This document shows positions 1 through 5,960 of a stretch of 14,088 nt of DNA, piece by piece. The DNA is from TC-15 sp034437275. GTDB taxonomy: Bacteria > Chloroflexota > Anaerolineae > Aggregatilineales > Aggregatilineaceae. The notes under the pieces were generated by a model. That model had not been told where the DNA came from and ran no database searches. It worked only from the letters and a program-made list of their open reading frames with translations. Numbering within the stretch: position 1 is the first letter of the stretch; each line of letters begins with the position of its first letter. The DNA lies in the NCBI GenBank assembly GCA_034437275.1, contig DAOTUD010000149.1, positions 1-14,088 on the forward strand, given 5' to 3'. The position numbers and the translations under genes were made by a program.

Positions 1-1
1 G

Positions 2-76
2 CCGCTGTGCAGTGATGTGTACCAGGTGCGCAACCTGGCCCAGCTTGCCGACGCTATCGACCGGATTCTGGCGTAG
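2..76 (+). CDS. C-terminal end of an unidentified protein (5' part outside window)
   Basis: An open frame enters from the left edge and ends at TAG 74-76, giving 24 residues that start PLCSDVYQVRNLAQ and end AIDRILA. The tail looks like an amphipathic helix and uses GC-rich codons like its neighbours, so it reads as a genuine protein end and not a chance frame. The family cannot be recognised from so little. The last bases overlap the 3' end of a kinase remnant on the opposite strand (54-257). There is no gene downstream in the same orientation. Confidence 0.5.
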   Translation, partial: PLCSDVYQVRNLAQLADAIDRILA

Positions 77-257
77 TTGGGACCAGCGGCAGGATGATGG
101 AGAAGGTGCTGCCCTTGCCGAGGGTGCCGATATTGTTGAGGATTGTCTGGCACATGGCCTGCTGCTGCTGTTGGTGATGCAGCCGTGCCTGCTGGATCGT
201 GAGGGCGGCCTGATCGGCGAAAGTCTCTAGCGTGCGGATGTGTGACGGGGTGGGGGC
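54..257 (-). pseudogene. Histidine kinase remnant: GAF C-terminal helix joined to the end of a HATPase domain
   Basis: On the minus strand one frame runs from just after TGA 258-260 to TAG 54-56 with no start codon near its beginning. It contains HIRTLETFADQAALTIQQAR, which matches the last helix of a GAF domain. A Gln-rich stretch follows, then GKGSTFSIILPL, which matches the final G-x-GSTF-LPL strand of a histidine-kinase ATPase domain. Everything normally between them (the HisKA His box, N box, G1 and G2) is missing. I read this as a relic of a GAF-histidine kinase that lost its 5' end and its catalytic core by deletion. The kinase at 11769-13988 shows the intact arrangement. A functional small protein is possible but unlikely, because there is no start codon before the homologous part. 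Confidence 0.6.
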
Positions 258-304
258 TCACAGGGGTAGGTTTTTAACCAATGGCGGTTTTGAAGGGCGG
301 TGCA

Positions 305-384
305 TTGGCCTCCCCAGCCCCTCTCCATAGGGCGCGCCAGCGCCCGTCTCGGATGGAGAGGGGGACGGAAGGGGGTGAGGCCAA
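305..384. repeat. Palindromic intergenic repeat, copy 1
   Basis: An 80-base element begins TTGGCCTC and ends GGGGGTGAGGCCAA, so its ends are inverted repeats. Inside is a second inverted pair, CTCCAT and ATGGAG, flanking a GGCGCGCC-containing core. A second copy with nearly the same core lies at 5784-5875. This copy starts 28 bases beyond the stop of the binding-protein gene that ends at 413 on the minus strand, so transcription of that gene would run into it. It could act as a terminator or mRNA-end hairpin, but there is no clear T tract. Apart from this repeat and the kinase remnant, the gene-free stretch 77-412 shows nothing I can interpret. Confidence 0.75.
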
Positions 385-412
385 ATTCTCCACAGGCAGC
401 GCCCCTGTACAG

Positions 413-2644
413 CTACGGGTTGCTGTTATACACCCGGTAGCTGACGAAAATCGTCTGGCCCTGCCGGTTGTCGATGCGCATCACCGCGCGCTGCCCCTCG
501 GCGGTGAGGATGCCCACGATCACGCCGGGGTTCACCTGGTTGTCGGTCAGGCCAACCGTGTTGGTGATGACCGCCGGGGAGATCGTGTCGTAATGCACGT
601 TCTCGTAGGTCACGCCGCCCAGGATGCCGATCTTTGCGCCGTTGCGCATCCCGATATTGAAGCCGTCCCACTGGAAGTCGACCGTGCCGCCGTACAGGTC
701 CCAGTCGGTCGTGGCGTTCAACTGCAGGCCACTTTGCTGGGCAAACAGCGGGTAGTCGGCCCGGTAGGTGACGTTGTAGACGTTGTTGTCTTCGTTGATC
801 TCCTGGACTTCCTTGTTCAGGTCGGCGACCACGCCCACCTGGAACACGCCGGTGCCCGGCAGCGTGCCGCTGAGCTGCACCTGCTGCATCTGCCCGGCGG
901 CCAGCCCTTCGACGAAGCTCGCGGTGTAGATCGCACCCGGCTGCCATGTCGCGGCGACCGCGAAGCGCCCGGCGGCCCCGCCGCCTGCGTTGCGCACGGT
1001 GACCGTCGCGGTGAACGGTTTGCCCGGAATCGGCTGCGCCGGGCTGAGCGTCACGTTATCGATCACGATGTCCGGGTTGGGCGGGACGGTCGGTGTCGGG
1101 GTGGCGGCGGGCGTCGGGCTGGGCGGCGGCTGGATGATCGGGACCGTCGCCAGGTTGCCGATCACGTCTACATACTGCACGCTGACCCAGCCGATCCCGG
1201 TGTCGGTGTCGATCACCACCCAGGTATAGTCGGCGGACGTGCCCATAATCTCGTACTGCTCGCCGGCCTCGATCTGTCCGACGCGGTCATAGTTCAACCC
1301 TGGCCCGGAGCGCACGTTCAGGCGCTGCGCCGTCACCTGGACCCAGTTTCCCTCCAGTGTGACGGTGGGAACGGGCGTATCGGTGGGCGGACCAGGCGTG
1401 TTAGTAGGGGGGACGGCAGTCGGAAGCTGCGCTACCTCCTGACCTGCGGCGACCGGTAGACGCTGCGTGTCGTCGAACTGGGCGACGATAATCGGGCCGC
1501 CGTATGGCCCCAACTCGTAGACCATCGCAATCCGGGCCAGATCGCCGTTGGCGAAGTCGATGGGATGCAGCGTGCCTTGTACCAGCGTGCGCGGTGACCC
1601 GCCGATCAACCCGTCCTTGATCGCGTCCGGCGCGACCCCCTGGTTGATGATCGTGGCGCGCAGGTACCATGTGGCGTCATAGGCGGCCACGGCCAGCGGT
1701 CCCGGCACCTGGCCGAAGGTGGTCACGTAGTCCAGCACGAAGATGCGCGTGGTTTGCCCCGGGTAGCCGTACGACCACGAGGTCACGCCCAGCATATCTT
1801 CCAGCAGGTCCGCCGGGAAGATATTGGCGCTGGCGGCTTCTTCGGCATAGCGATAGGCGAAGCGCCCGGCCCACCCGCTGTCGCGCAGCAGTTGCAGCAG
1901 GGCCGCCGCGTCGGAGGCCGGCCCCCACATCACGACCGCTTCCGGGTTGAGGCTGGCAAGCTGCTGGGCCGGTTCGCCCAGGGCGCTACCGTTGGGCAGT
2001 TGGATCTTCTCCGCCGGCTCGACCTCGGCCTCGGCCAGCGCGTTTTCGAACAGCGCCAACGCCTCGGTGGACGTGACGTCGGTCTGCACCAGCGCGATCG
2101 AGGTCAGCTCCAGCTCGGTCGCCAGATAGGTCGCCAGCGCATAGCTGTAGACTCGCTCCGGGGCGCGAATGCGGAAGATCGACTCGGTGTCGTCGGTCGC
2201 GGTCAGGCCGCTGGCGGTGGCCGGGGTCAGGATCGGCAGGCCGGTGTCGATCAACAGGTCGGTGTTTTCCGGCGTAAAGAGGGTGCTGCTGTCCGGCCCG
2301 AGGAGTGCCACCACGTCCTGGCTGGTCAACTCCGCGATGTCGTTCGGCAGCGAGTCGATGGTCGGCGCGGCGTCGAGGGTGATCAACTCCAGCTCGTAAG
2401 TCGTGCCATCGGGGGCGCTAAACCCGCCGACGGAGTTGATCTGCTCCATCGCCAGCAGTGCCCCGCGCGCCGTATGGCTGTTGGGTGCGCCCAGATACCC
2501 GACCGCCAGGGTTTCGGCGGCCTGGGGGCGGGGGGCCGCCAGGGCGAGCGGCACCAGCAGCGCGCCGATCAGCAGCGCCACCACGATCAGGGCCACACCG
2601 CGCCAGCGCATCACGGCTCTAAGCGGCTGTTTTTGCTGTCTCAT
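413..2644 (-). CDS. Exported type I periplasmic-binding protein (branched-chain amino acid-type) with SH3b and CARDB domains
   Basis: This 743-residue protein is predicted to be exported. ATG at 2642-2644 is chosen because AGGAGG lies six bases upstream. A longer frame to 2686 lacks such a site. Residues 1-36 form a signal peptide (RWR, long hydrophobic core, ALA-A cleavage); there is no lipobox Cys. Residues about 45-390 resemble the LivK/Peripla_BP_6 fold, with ALLGPDSS, TPATASGL and a YDATWYL segment. A Thr/Pro linker (about 402-428) leads to a bacterial SH3 domain (about 430-495, RLNVRSGPGLNYDRVG). A second Pro/Thr linker (about 503-522) leads to a CARDB-like Ig domain (about 523-630, ending EVQEINEDNNVYNV). 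The final 110 residues are an unassigned beta-rich domain. LivK-family proteins bind amino acids or amides for ABC import, but no permease or ATPase gene is nearby. A role as a surface-anchored sensor or scavenger is inference. Confidence 0.88.
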   Translation of the reverse strand: MRQQKQPLRAVMRWRGVALIVVALLIGALLVPLALAAPRPQAAETLAVGYLGAPNSHTARGALLAMEQINSVGGFSAPDGTTYELELITLDAAPTIDSLPNDIAELTSQDVVALLGPDSSTLFTPENTDLLIDTGLPILTPATASGLTATDDTESIFRIRAPERVYSYALATYLATELELTSIALVQTDVTSTEALALFENALAEAEVEPAEKIQLPNGSALGEPAQQLASLNPEAVVMWGPASDAAALLQLLRDSGWAGRFAYRYAEEAASANIFPADLLEDMLGVTSWSYGYPGQTTRIFVLDYVTTFGQVPGPLAVAAYDATWYLRATIINQGVAPDAIKDGLIGGSPRTLVQGTLHPIDFANGDLARIAMVYELGPYGGPIIVAQFDDTQRLPVAAGQEVAQLPTAVPPTNTPGPPTDTPVPTVTLEGNWVQVTAQRLNVRSGPGLNYDRVGQIEAGEQYEIMGTSADYTWVVIDTDTGIGWVSVQYVDVIGNLATVPIIQPPPSPTPAATPTPTVPPNPDIVIDNVTLSPAQPIPGKPFTATVTVRNAGGGAAGRFAVAATWQPGAIYTASFVEGLAAGQMQQVQLSGTLPGTGVFQVGVVADLNKEVQEINEDNNVYNVTYRADYPLFAQQSGLQLNATTDWDLYGGTVDFQWDGFNIGMRNGAKIGILGGVTYENVHYDTISPAVITNTVGLTDNQVNPGVIVGILTAEGQRAVMRIDNRQGQTIFVSYRVYNSNP

Positions 2645-2717
2645 AAAAATCCTCCTGGTCCAGGCTGGCAAGCACCAGCTAACCATGTATCGATATCTTC
2701 TATTGTAGCTTACCTTT

Positions 2718-2746
2718 GTTATACACCGAACCGGGGCTGTGTGAAA
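2718..2746 (-). promoter_or_regulatory. Possible promoter for the binding-protein gene
   Basis: Reading the minus strand, TTTCAC (2746-2741) and TATAAC (2723-2718) are separated by 17 bases. They lie about 75 bases before the ATG at 2644. The -35 match is weak. A second AT-rich hexamer, TACAAT (2707-2702), is an alternative -10. The call rests on spacing and position only. Confidence 0.3.
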
Positions 2747-2777
2747 ATCCGGGGAAAGTGCGCGGGGGTAGATGTGT

Positions 2778-2803
2778 CAGGGCGCGTGAACGGGCGCGCC
2801 CTG
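2778..2803 (-). terminator. Strong hairpin downstream of the small membrane-protein pair
   Basis: CAGGGCGCG at 2778-2786 and CGCGCCCTG at 2795-2803 form a perfect nine-base stem with an eight-base loop. It lies about 40 bases past the stop of the gene ending at 2843 and before the binding-protein promoter region, where a terminator is expected. No T run follows on either strand, so it is not a classical intrinsic terminator. It could instead be an operator or an mRNA-stabilising hairpin. Confidence 0.35.
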
Positions 2804-2842
2804 CTTTACGCCGCTGCGCGGTGTGCGCGGCAATGGTGCTTG

Positions 2843-3037
2843 CTAGGCCCTGCGCACGCGCTGAAAAACCCAGATCAGCCCGCTGATGATCAGGACCAAT
2901 ACTGCGACCCCCACCAGCGCTTCGAGCACGTGCATCACAATCGACAGCACGATTACGGCTGCAATCAGGGCACCGAACAGCACGAGCAGCTTACCCAGCA
3001 GCGGCAGGTCGCGCACCCAGTCGTTAAAGCCTTCCAT
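2843..3037 (-). CDS. Small two-helix membrane protein of unknown function
   Basis: A 64-residue hydrophobic protein beginning MEGFNDWVRDLPLLGK. Its ATG (3035-3037) has AGGAGG a few bases upstream (3044-3049). Two membrane helices are predicted by eye, roughly residues 14-36 and 41-58. The short tail WVFQRVRRA is positively charged and would favour a cytoplasmic C terminus. It sits 19 bases downstream of the next small membrane-protein gene on the same strand, so the two are probably co-transcribed. The proteins share size and topology without obvious sequence identity. I do not recognise the family. Candidates such as phage-shock-like, holin-like or stress membrane peptides cannot be separated from sequence alone. 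Confidence 0.7.
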   Translation of the reverse strand: MEGFNDWVRDLPLLGKLLVLFGALIAAVIVLSIVMHVLEALVGVAVLVLIISGLIWVFQRVRRA

Positions 3038-3056
3038 GATGTTCCTCCTGTGGATA

Positions 3057-3242
3057 CTACTGGTTCGTCAACAGTTTGTAGAAGTAGAATACGCCCGCCC
3101 CGAGGATCACCAGCACAATCAAGGGGATCAGGCATTTCAGGATGAAACCCTGCACCAGCTTGACGAGGATGTAGGCGATCACGATAGCCAGCGCGACCAC
3201 GATAATCTGTTCTAACAGGGATGCATTTCGAATCCGGTTCAC
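3057..3242 (-). CDS. Small hydrophobic membrane protein of unknown function
   Basis: The frame ends at TAG 3057-3059. I place the start at GTG 3240-3242 because CGGAGAG lies a suitable distance upstream, giving 61 residues (VNRIRNASLLEQ...). An in-frame ATGATG at 3282-3287 would give 76 residues, but it has no ribosome binding site and the added codons are unlike the rest of the window. The protein is nearly all hydrophobic, with two helices at about residues 9-29 and 33-55 and the end YKLLTNQ. It is the first gene of a pair with the 64-residue membrane protein just downstream. It diverges from the thiamine-binding-like gene at 3363. The family is not recognised. Confidence 0.65.
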   Translation of the reverse strand: MNRIRNASLLEQIIVVALAIVIAYILVKLVQGFILKCLIPLIVLVILGAGVFYFYKLLTNQ

Positions 3243-3297
3243 TTTGTCACTCTCCGGGTGTAATCCGTCGGTCCATTCATACATCATTACGGACAGG

Positions 3298-3325
3298 TTG
3301 TGTCCCTGGTTGCGCGTGCTATGCT
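3298..3325 (+). promoter_or_regulatory. Possible promoter for the thiamine-binding-like gene
   Basis: TTGTGT (3298-3303) and TATGCT (3320-3325) are 16 bases apart in the short divergent region, with the next start codon at 3363. Both hexamers are partial matches. The region must also hold the promoter for the divergent membrane-protein pair, for which I see no convincing boxes. Confidence 0.28.
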
Positions 3326-3362
3326 TTCCTTTACAGAATCTTTAGCTTTCAGGGAGGAGCGC

Positions 3363-3662
3363 ATGAATCCCGCACGGACTGTAAACATCGCCATCCAGGT
3401 GCTGCCGCTGGCCGACGATGCGCTGCCGGTCATCGAGCGCGCCATCGACACGCTGCGCGCCAGCGGGCTGACGGTCGAGGTCGGGCCGCTGGAGACGACC
3501 ATCGAAGGCCCGTTCGAGGAGGCTTTCGCCGCCGCCAAAGCCGCGCACCTGGCCTGCATCGAGGTCGGGGTGGGGCAGGTGGTGACGCTGATCAAGATCG
3601 CGGATGGGGCCGAAGGCAGCATGACCATCGCGCACAAGACCGGCCCCTATCGCCGCGCGTGA
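3363..3662 (+). CDS. MTH1187/YkoF-type thiamine-binding-like protein
   Basis: A 99-residue cytosolic protein starting MNPARTVNIAIQVLPL. ATG 3363 is preceded by GGAGGAGC at ideal spacing; the frame extends upstream to 3300 without another good site. The sequence fits the small thiamine-binding/DUF77 family, which has a ferredoxin-like fold. Its hallmarks here are the first strand NIAIQVLPL, a helix with VIERAIDTLRASGL, the strand EVGPLETTIEGPFEEAF and a helix with AAKAAH. The length is typical of single-domain members. YkoF of Bacillus has two such domains and binds thiamine or its pyrimidine precursor; many one-domain members have no proven ligand. No thiamine biosynthesis or transport gene lies nearby, so the ligand is unverified. 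Confidence 0.82.
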   Translation: MNPARTVNIAIQVLPLADDALPVIERAIDTLRASGLTVEVGPLETTIEGPFEEAFAAAKAAHLACIEVGVGQVVTLIKIADGAEGSMTIAHKTGPYRRA

Positions 3663-3767
3663 TGCGCCAGCAACCAGACGGCGCGGCTGTGCGTATAGGG
3701 TTACGAGATGTCGCGCCCTGCGCAATTTTACACGGCGCGGACTCGCTAGCATGGAGGAGCAACCATT

Positions 3768-4757
3768 ATGTCTGATGTGAATGAAAACCCCGTCACCCCA
3801 CCCGACGACGACCGCCCAACCGGCGACACCTCGCCCGACGCGCCACACGGGGAGTATGGCGACGACTCCCCCTACGATTACGGCCCGCCGGAGAAAGCCA
3901 AGCGCGGCCAGGTGCCCTATACCGGCGCGCAGCCACCCCCGCGCCCGCCGCGTGGGCGCGGCCCGTTGTATATCGTGCTGGGCTGTTTGCTGGGCTGTGG
4001 GTTGTGCTGCATCCTGCCGCTGTGTGCCGTCACCGCCGGCGGGGCGATCATCGCGTCGCTGGTCGAGGAGGTCACCGTACACCAGCAGCAGGCGATCCGC
4101 GTCGACCCCGACGAGCCGATCACGCTCGAGGTGGAGAACGTGGTGGGCCGCATCGACATCAAGCCCACGTCCGGCAGCGAGGTGATCATCGAATACACCA
4201 AGCAGGCGAGCGACTTCTCGAGCGACGACGCCCAGCGGGCGCTGGACAATCTCGTCGTCGTGATCGACGAGCCGACGCCCAACACGATCACGATCACCGT
4301 GCGCCAGGAAGCCGACGACAATTTCTTCACGTTCTGGTCGAACCAGGTCGATCTCACCGTCCGCGTGCCGGGCGCGGTCGACGTGACGGCGCGCAACGAC
4401 ATCGGCGGCGTGTACGTGCGCGATGGTGTGCCGGTGCGCAGCATGGAACTGGAGACGGACATCGGCGAAGTCAAGTTCTGGGGCGATCTGCCCACCGATC
4501 CCGACGCGAACTTGCAGATCGAGACGAATCTGGGCGCGATCACGGTGCATCTGGCGCGCGACGCCTACCTGGAGGTCCAGGCCAGCGTGGATGTGGGCGA
4601 TGTGTCGGTCGATGACAGCCTGAGTGTGTCCGGCGCGGACAGCGACCAGGACGGCGGCGGCAAGACGTGGCGCGGGACGTTCGGCACGGGCGACGACGAT
4701 CCTCCGCTGCTGACGCTGAGTACGGATGCTGGCGAGATTACGATCGAACGCCGGTGA
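3768..4757 (+). CDS. Single-pass membrane protein with DUF4097-like beta-repeat domain
   Basis: A 329-residue protein; ATG 3768 follows GGAGGAG eight bases upstream. Residues 1-65 are acidic and Pro/Gly-rich, ending in RPPRGRG, consistent with a cytoplasmic tail. Residues about 67-97 are one membrane helix with an unusual cysteine cluster, GCLLGCGLCCILPLCAV. The rest is beta-rich and repeats a (D/N)-x-G-x-(V/I)-x-(V/F/I) pattern: VVGRIDI near 125, DIGGVYV near 211, DIGEVKF near 231, NLGAITV near 254, DVGDVSV near 275 and DAGEITI near 320. Such turn-strand repeats suggest the beta-helix of DUF4097-type proteins. Those often accompany envelope-stress or anti-sigma-like proteins, but the function is unknown. 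There is no lipobox, so the cysteines are not a lipoprotein signal. Confidence 0.75.
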   Translation: MSDVNENPVTPPDDDRPTGDTSPDAPHGEYGDDSPYDYGPPEKAKRGQVPYTGAQPPPRPPRGRGPLYIVLGCLLGCGLCCILPLCAVTAGGAIIASLVEEVTVHQQQAIRVDPDEPITLEVENVVGRIDIKPTSGSEVIIEYTKQASDFSSDDAQRALDNLVVVIDEPTPNTITITVRQEADDNFFTFWSNQVDLTVRVPGAVDVTARNDIGGVYVRDGVPVRSMELETDIGEVKFWGDLPTDPDANLQIETNLGAITVHLARDAYLEVQASVDVGDVSVDDSLSVSGADSDQDGGGKTWRGTFGTGDDDPPLLTLSTDAGEITIERR

Positions 4758-4780
4758 TGTGTGTGTCGTTATTTTTTGCC

Positions 4781-4794
4781 GATTCCGGGGAATC
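4781..4794. promoter_or_regulatory. Short perfect dyad upstream of the hydrolase gene
   Basis: GATTCC-GG-GGAATC reads the same on both strands with six-base arms. It lies in the 90-base gap before the carbon-nitrogen hydrolase, about 54 bases upstream of the start codon and just after a run of six T (4772-4777). It could be a regulator binding site. The T run precedes the dyad, so it is not an intrinsic terminator for the upstream gene. A dyad of this size can occur by chance. Confidence 0.25.
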
Positions 4795-4847
4795 TAGGGG
4801 AAAATGGAGGGCTGGATTATGTGATTCTGAAAAGGAGAGTTGTTGTA

Positions 4848-5759
4848 ATGAAAATCGGGCTTGCACAGATCGATACGATCCCCGGTGAAATCGAACGGAA
4901 CCTGCAGTTACACCTGGACTGCATCGAGGAAGCGGTCGCCCAACAGGCGGACCTGGTCGTCTTCCCAGAGCTTAGCCTGACCGGCGACGCAATCGGGCCG
5001 GTCGTGCCGGATATCAGCCTGCTGCCAACTTCGGACGAACTGGCGGCGGTGCGCCAGGCCAGCCAGTCGGTCGATGTCGTGGTCGGGTTGATGGAGCGCA
5101 GCGAAACCAGCCTGTACAACCGCTACAATTCGGCCTTCTACTTTTCCAAAGGCGAGCTGGTGCATCGCCATCGGAAGCTGTTCCTGGTGAACTACGCGGT
5201 GTTCGACGAGGCCAAGCACTTCGTCCCTGGGAACAACCTCCAGGCGTTTGATATCGACGCGGGACGGGCGTGTATGCTGGTGTGTAACGACGTGTGGCAC
5301 GCCGCCGCGCCCTACATCGCCGCGCTGGACGGGGCCGAAATGCTGATCGTCCCGGCCAACAGCGCGCGCGGCACGCTGGACGAGCACCTCAACATCCCAC
5401 AGACGTGGGAGAACATGACGCGCGCCTACAGCGGCACGATGGGGCTGTACACCGTGTTCGTCAATCGCTCCGGTACCTCCGAGAGCCTGTACGGGGCCTA
5501 CCCGTATTGGGGCGGCTCGGAGATCATCAGCCCGCGCGGCGAGGTGATCGTCAAAGCGCCCTACAACCAGGACGCGCTGGTTTTCGGCGAGGTGGATCTC
5601 AGCTTCGTGGCCGAGCAGCGCTACCACGCGCCGATCTTGCGCGACGCGCGCCTGTGGATCATCGCGCAGGAGATGCGCCGCCTGTCGGCCAAGCGCACCG
5701 GCGAGATCATGCTCGAGGAGGAGTCGATCACGCACGATGCCGCCAACATCACGCCGTAG
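4848..5759 (+). CDS. Nitrilase-superfamily carbon-nitrogen hydrolase
   Basis: A 303-residue cytosolic amidase-type enzyme. ATG 4848 is chosen because the protein then begins MKIGLAQIDTIPG, the standard first strand of the family, and AAAGGAGAG lies about ten bases upstream. In-frame codons back to 4761 add an unrelated extension. The catalytic triad is visible: Glu41 in VVFPELSLTG, Lys110 in HRHRKLF and Cys146 in MLVCNDVWH. Conserved features of the fold include GLMERS, YNSAFYF and AYPYWGGSEIISPRGEV. Family members cleave non-peptide C-N bonds of amides, nitriles or carbamoyl compounds. The C-N-D at the nucleophile resembles the predicted-amidohydrolase and NAD-synthetase-amidase branches. 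The substrate cannot be told. It stands apart from its neighbours, with a palindromic repeat 24 bases after the stop. Confidence 0.9.
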   Translation: MKIGLAQIDTIPGEIERNLQLHLDCIEEAVAQQADLVVFPELSLTGDAIGPVVPDISLLPTSDELAAVRQASQSVDVVVGLMERSETSLYNRYNSAFYFSKGELVHRHRKLFLVNYAVFDEAKHFVPGNNLQAFDIDAGRACMLVCNDVWHAAAPYIAALDGAEMLIVPANSARGTLDEHLNIPQTWENMTRAYSGTMGLYTVFVNRSGTSESLYGAYPYWGGSEIISPRGEVIVKAPYNQDALVFGEVDLSFVAEQRYHAPILRDARLWIIAQEMRRLSAKRTGEIMLEEESITHDAANITP

Positions 5760-5783
5760 CGAGGCGGATGTGTCCCTGGCTGC

Positions 5784-5875
5784 TTGGCCTCACCCCAGCC
5801 CCTTTTCCACTCTCCATAGGGCGCGCCAGCACCCGTCTCGGATGGAGCGAGGAGAGCAGGAGGGGGTGAGGCCAA
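5784..5875. repeat. Palindromic intergenic repeat, copy 2
   Basis: A 92-base element with perfect 13-base inverted ends: TTGGCCTCACCCC at the left and GGGGTGAGGCCAA at the right. The core contains CTCCATAGGGCGCGCCAGC and a matching ATGGAG, so the whole can fold into a long hairpin. It shares its core and ends with 305-384, differing by small insertions (AC, and about eight bases before CTCCAT) and point changes. It begins 24 bases after the stop of the hydrolase gene. Confidence 0.78.
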
Positions 5876-5893
5876 CCCGCCGCCGCCGCTGTC

Positions 5894-5922
5894 TTTCGTT
5901 TTCCCGGCGGGTACCGTATAAT
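5894..5922 (+). promoter_or_regulatory. Probable promoter for the acidic-tailed unknown gene
   Basis: A perfect TATAAT at 5917-5922 lies 38 bases before the ATG at 5961. The hexamer 17 bases upstream, TTTCGT (5894-5899), is a poor -35 match. The box lies beyond the palindromic repeat, which suggests this gene is transcribed separately from the hydrolase. Confidence 0.5.
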
Positions 5923-5960
5923 CGGGGCAGGACGGTACGCATACGGAGCAGTACAAGGCC

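Noticed and set aside
12..230. 72-codon + strand frame near the left edge
   Set aside because: No ribosome site or domain. The same DNA read on the minus strand gives recognisable kinase segments.
1754..3145. 463-codon + strand frame across the binding-protein 5' end and the small membrane genes
   Set aside because: It runs antisense through three genes with good ribosome sites and a signal peptide; low-complexity translation.
3971..4030. Lipobox in the Cys-rich helix of the DUF4097-like protein
   Set aside because: The helix lies after a 65-residue charged segment, so it is not an N-terminal lipoprotein signal.
3342..4550. 402-codon minus-strand frame opposite the thiamine-binding-like and DUF4097-like genes
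   Set aside because: Antisense shadow; the + strand products have recognisable family features and ribosome sites.
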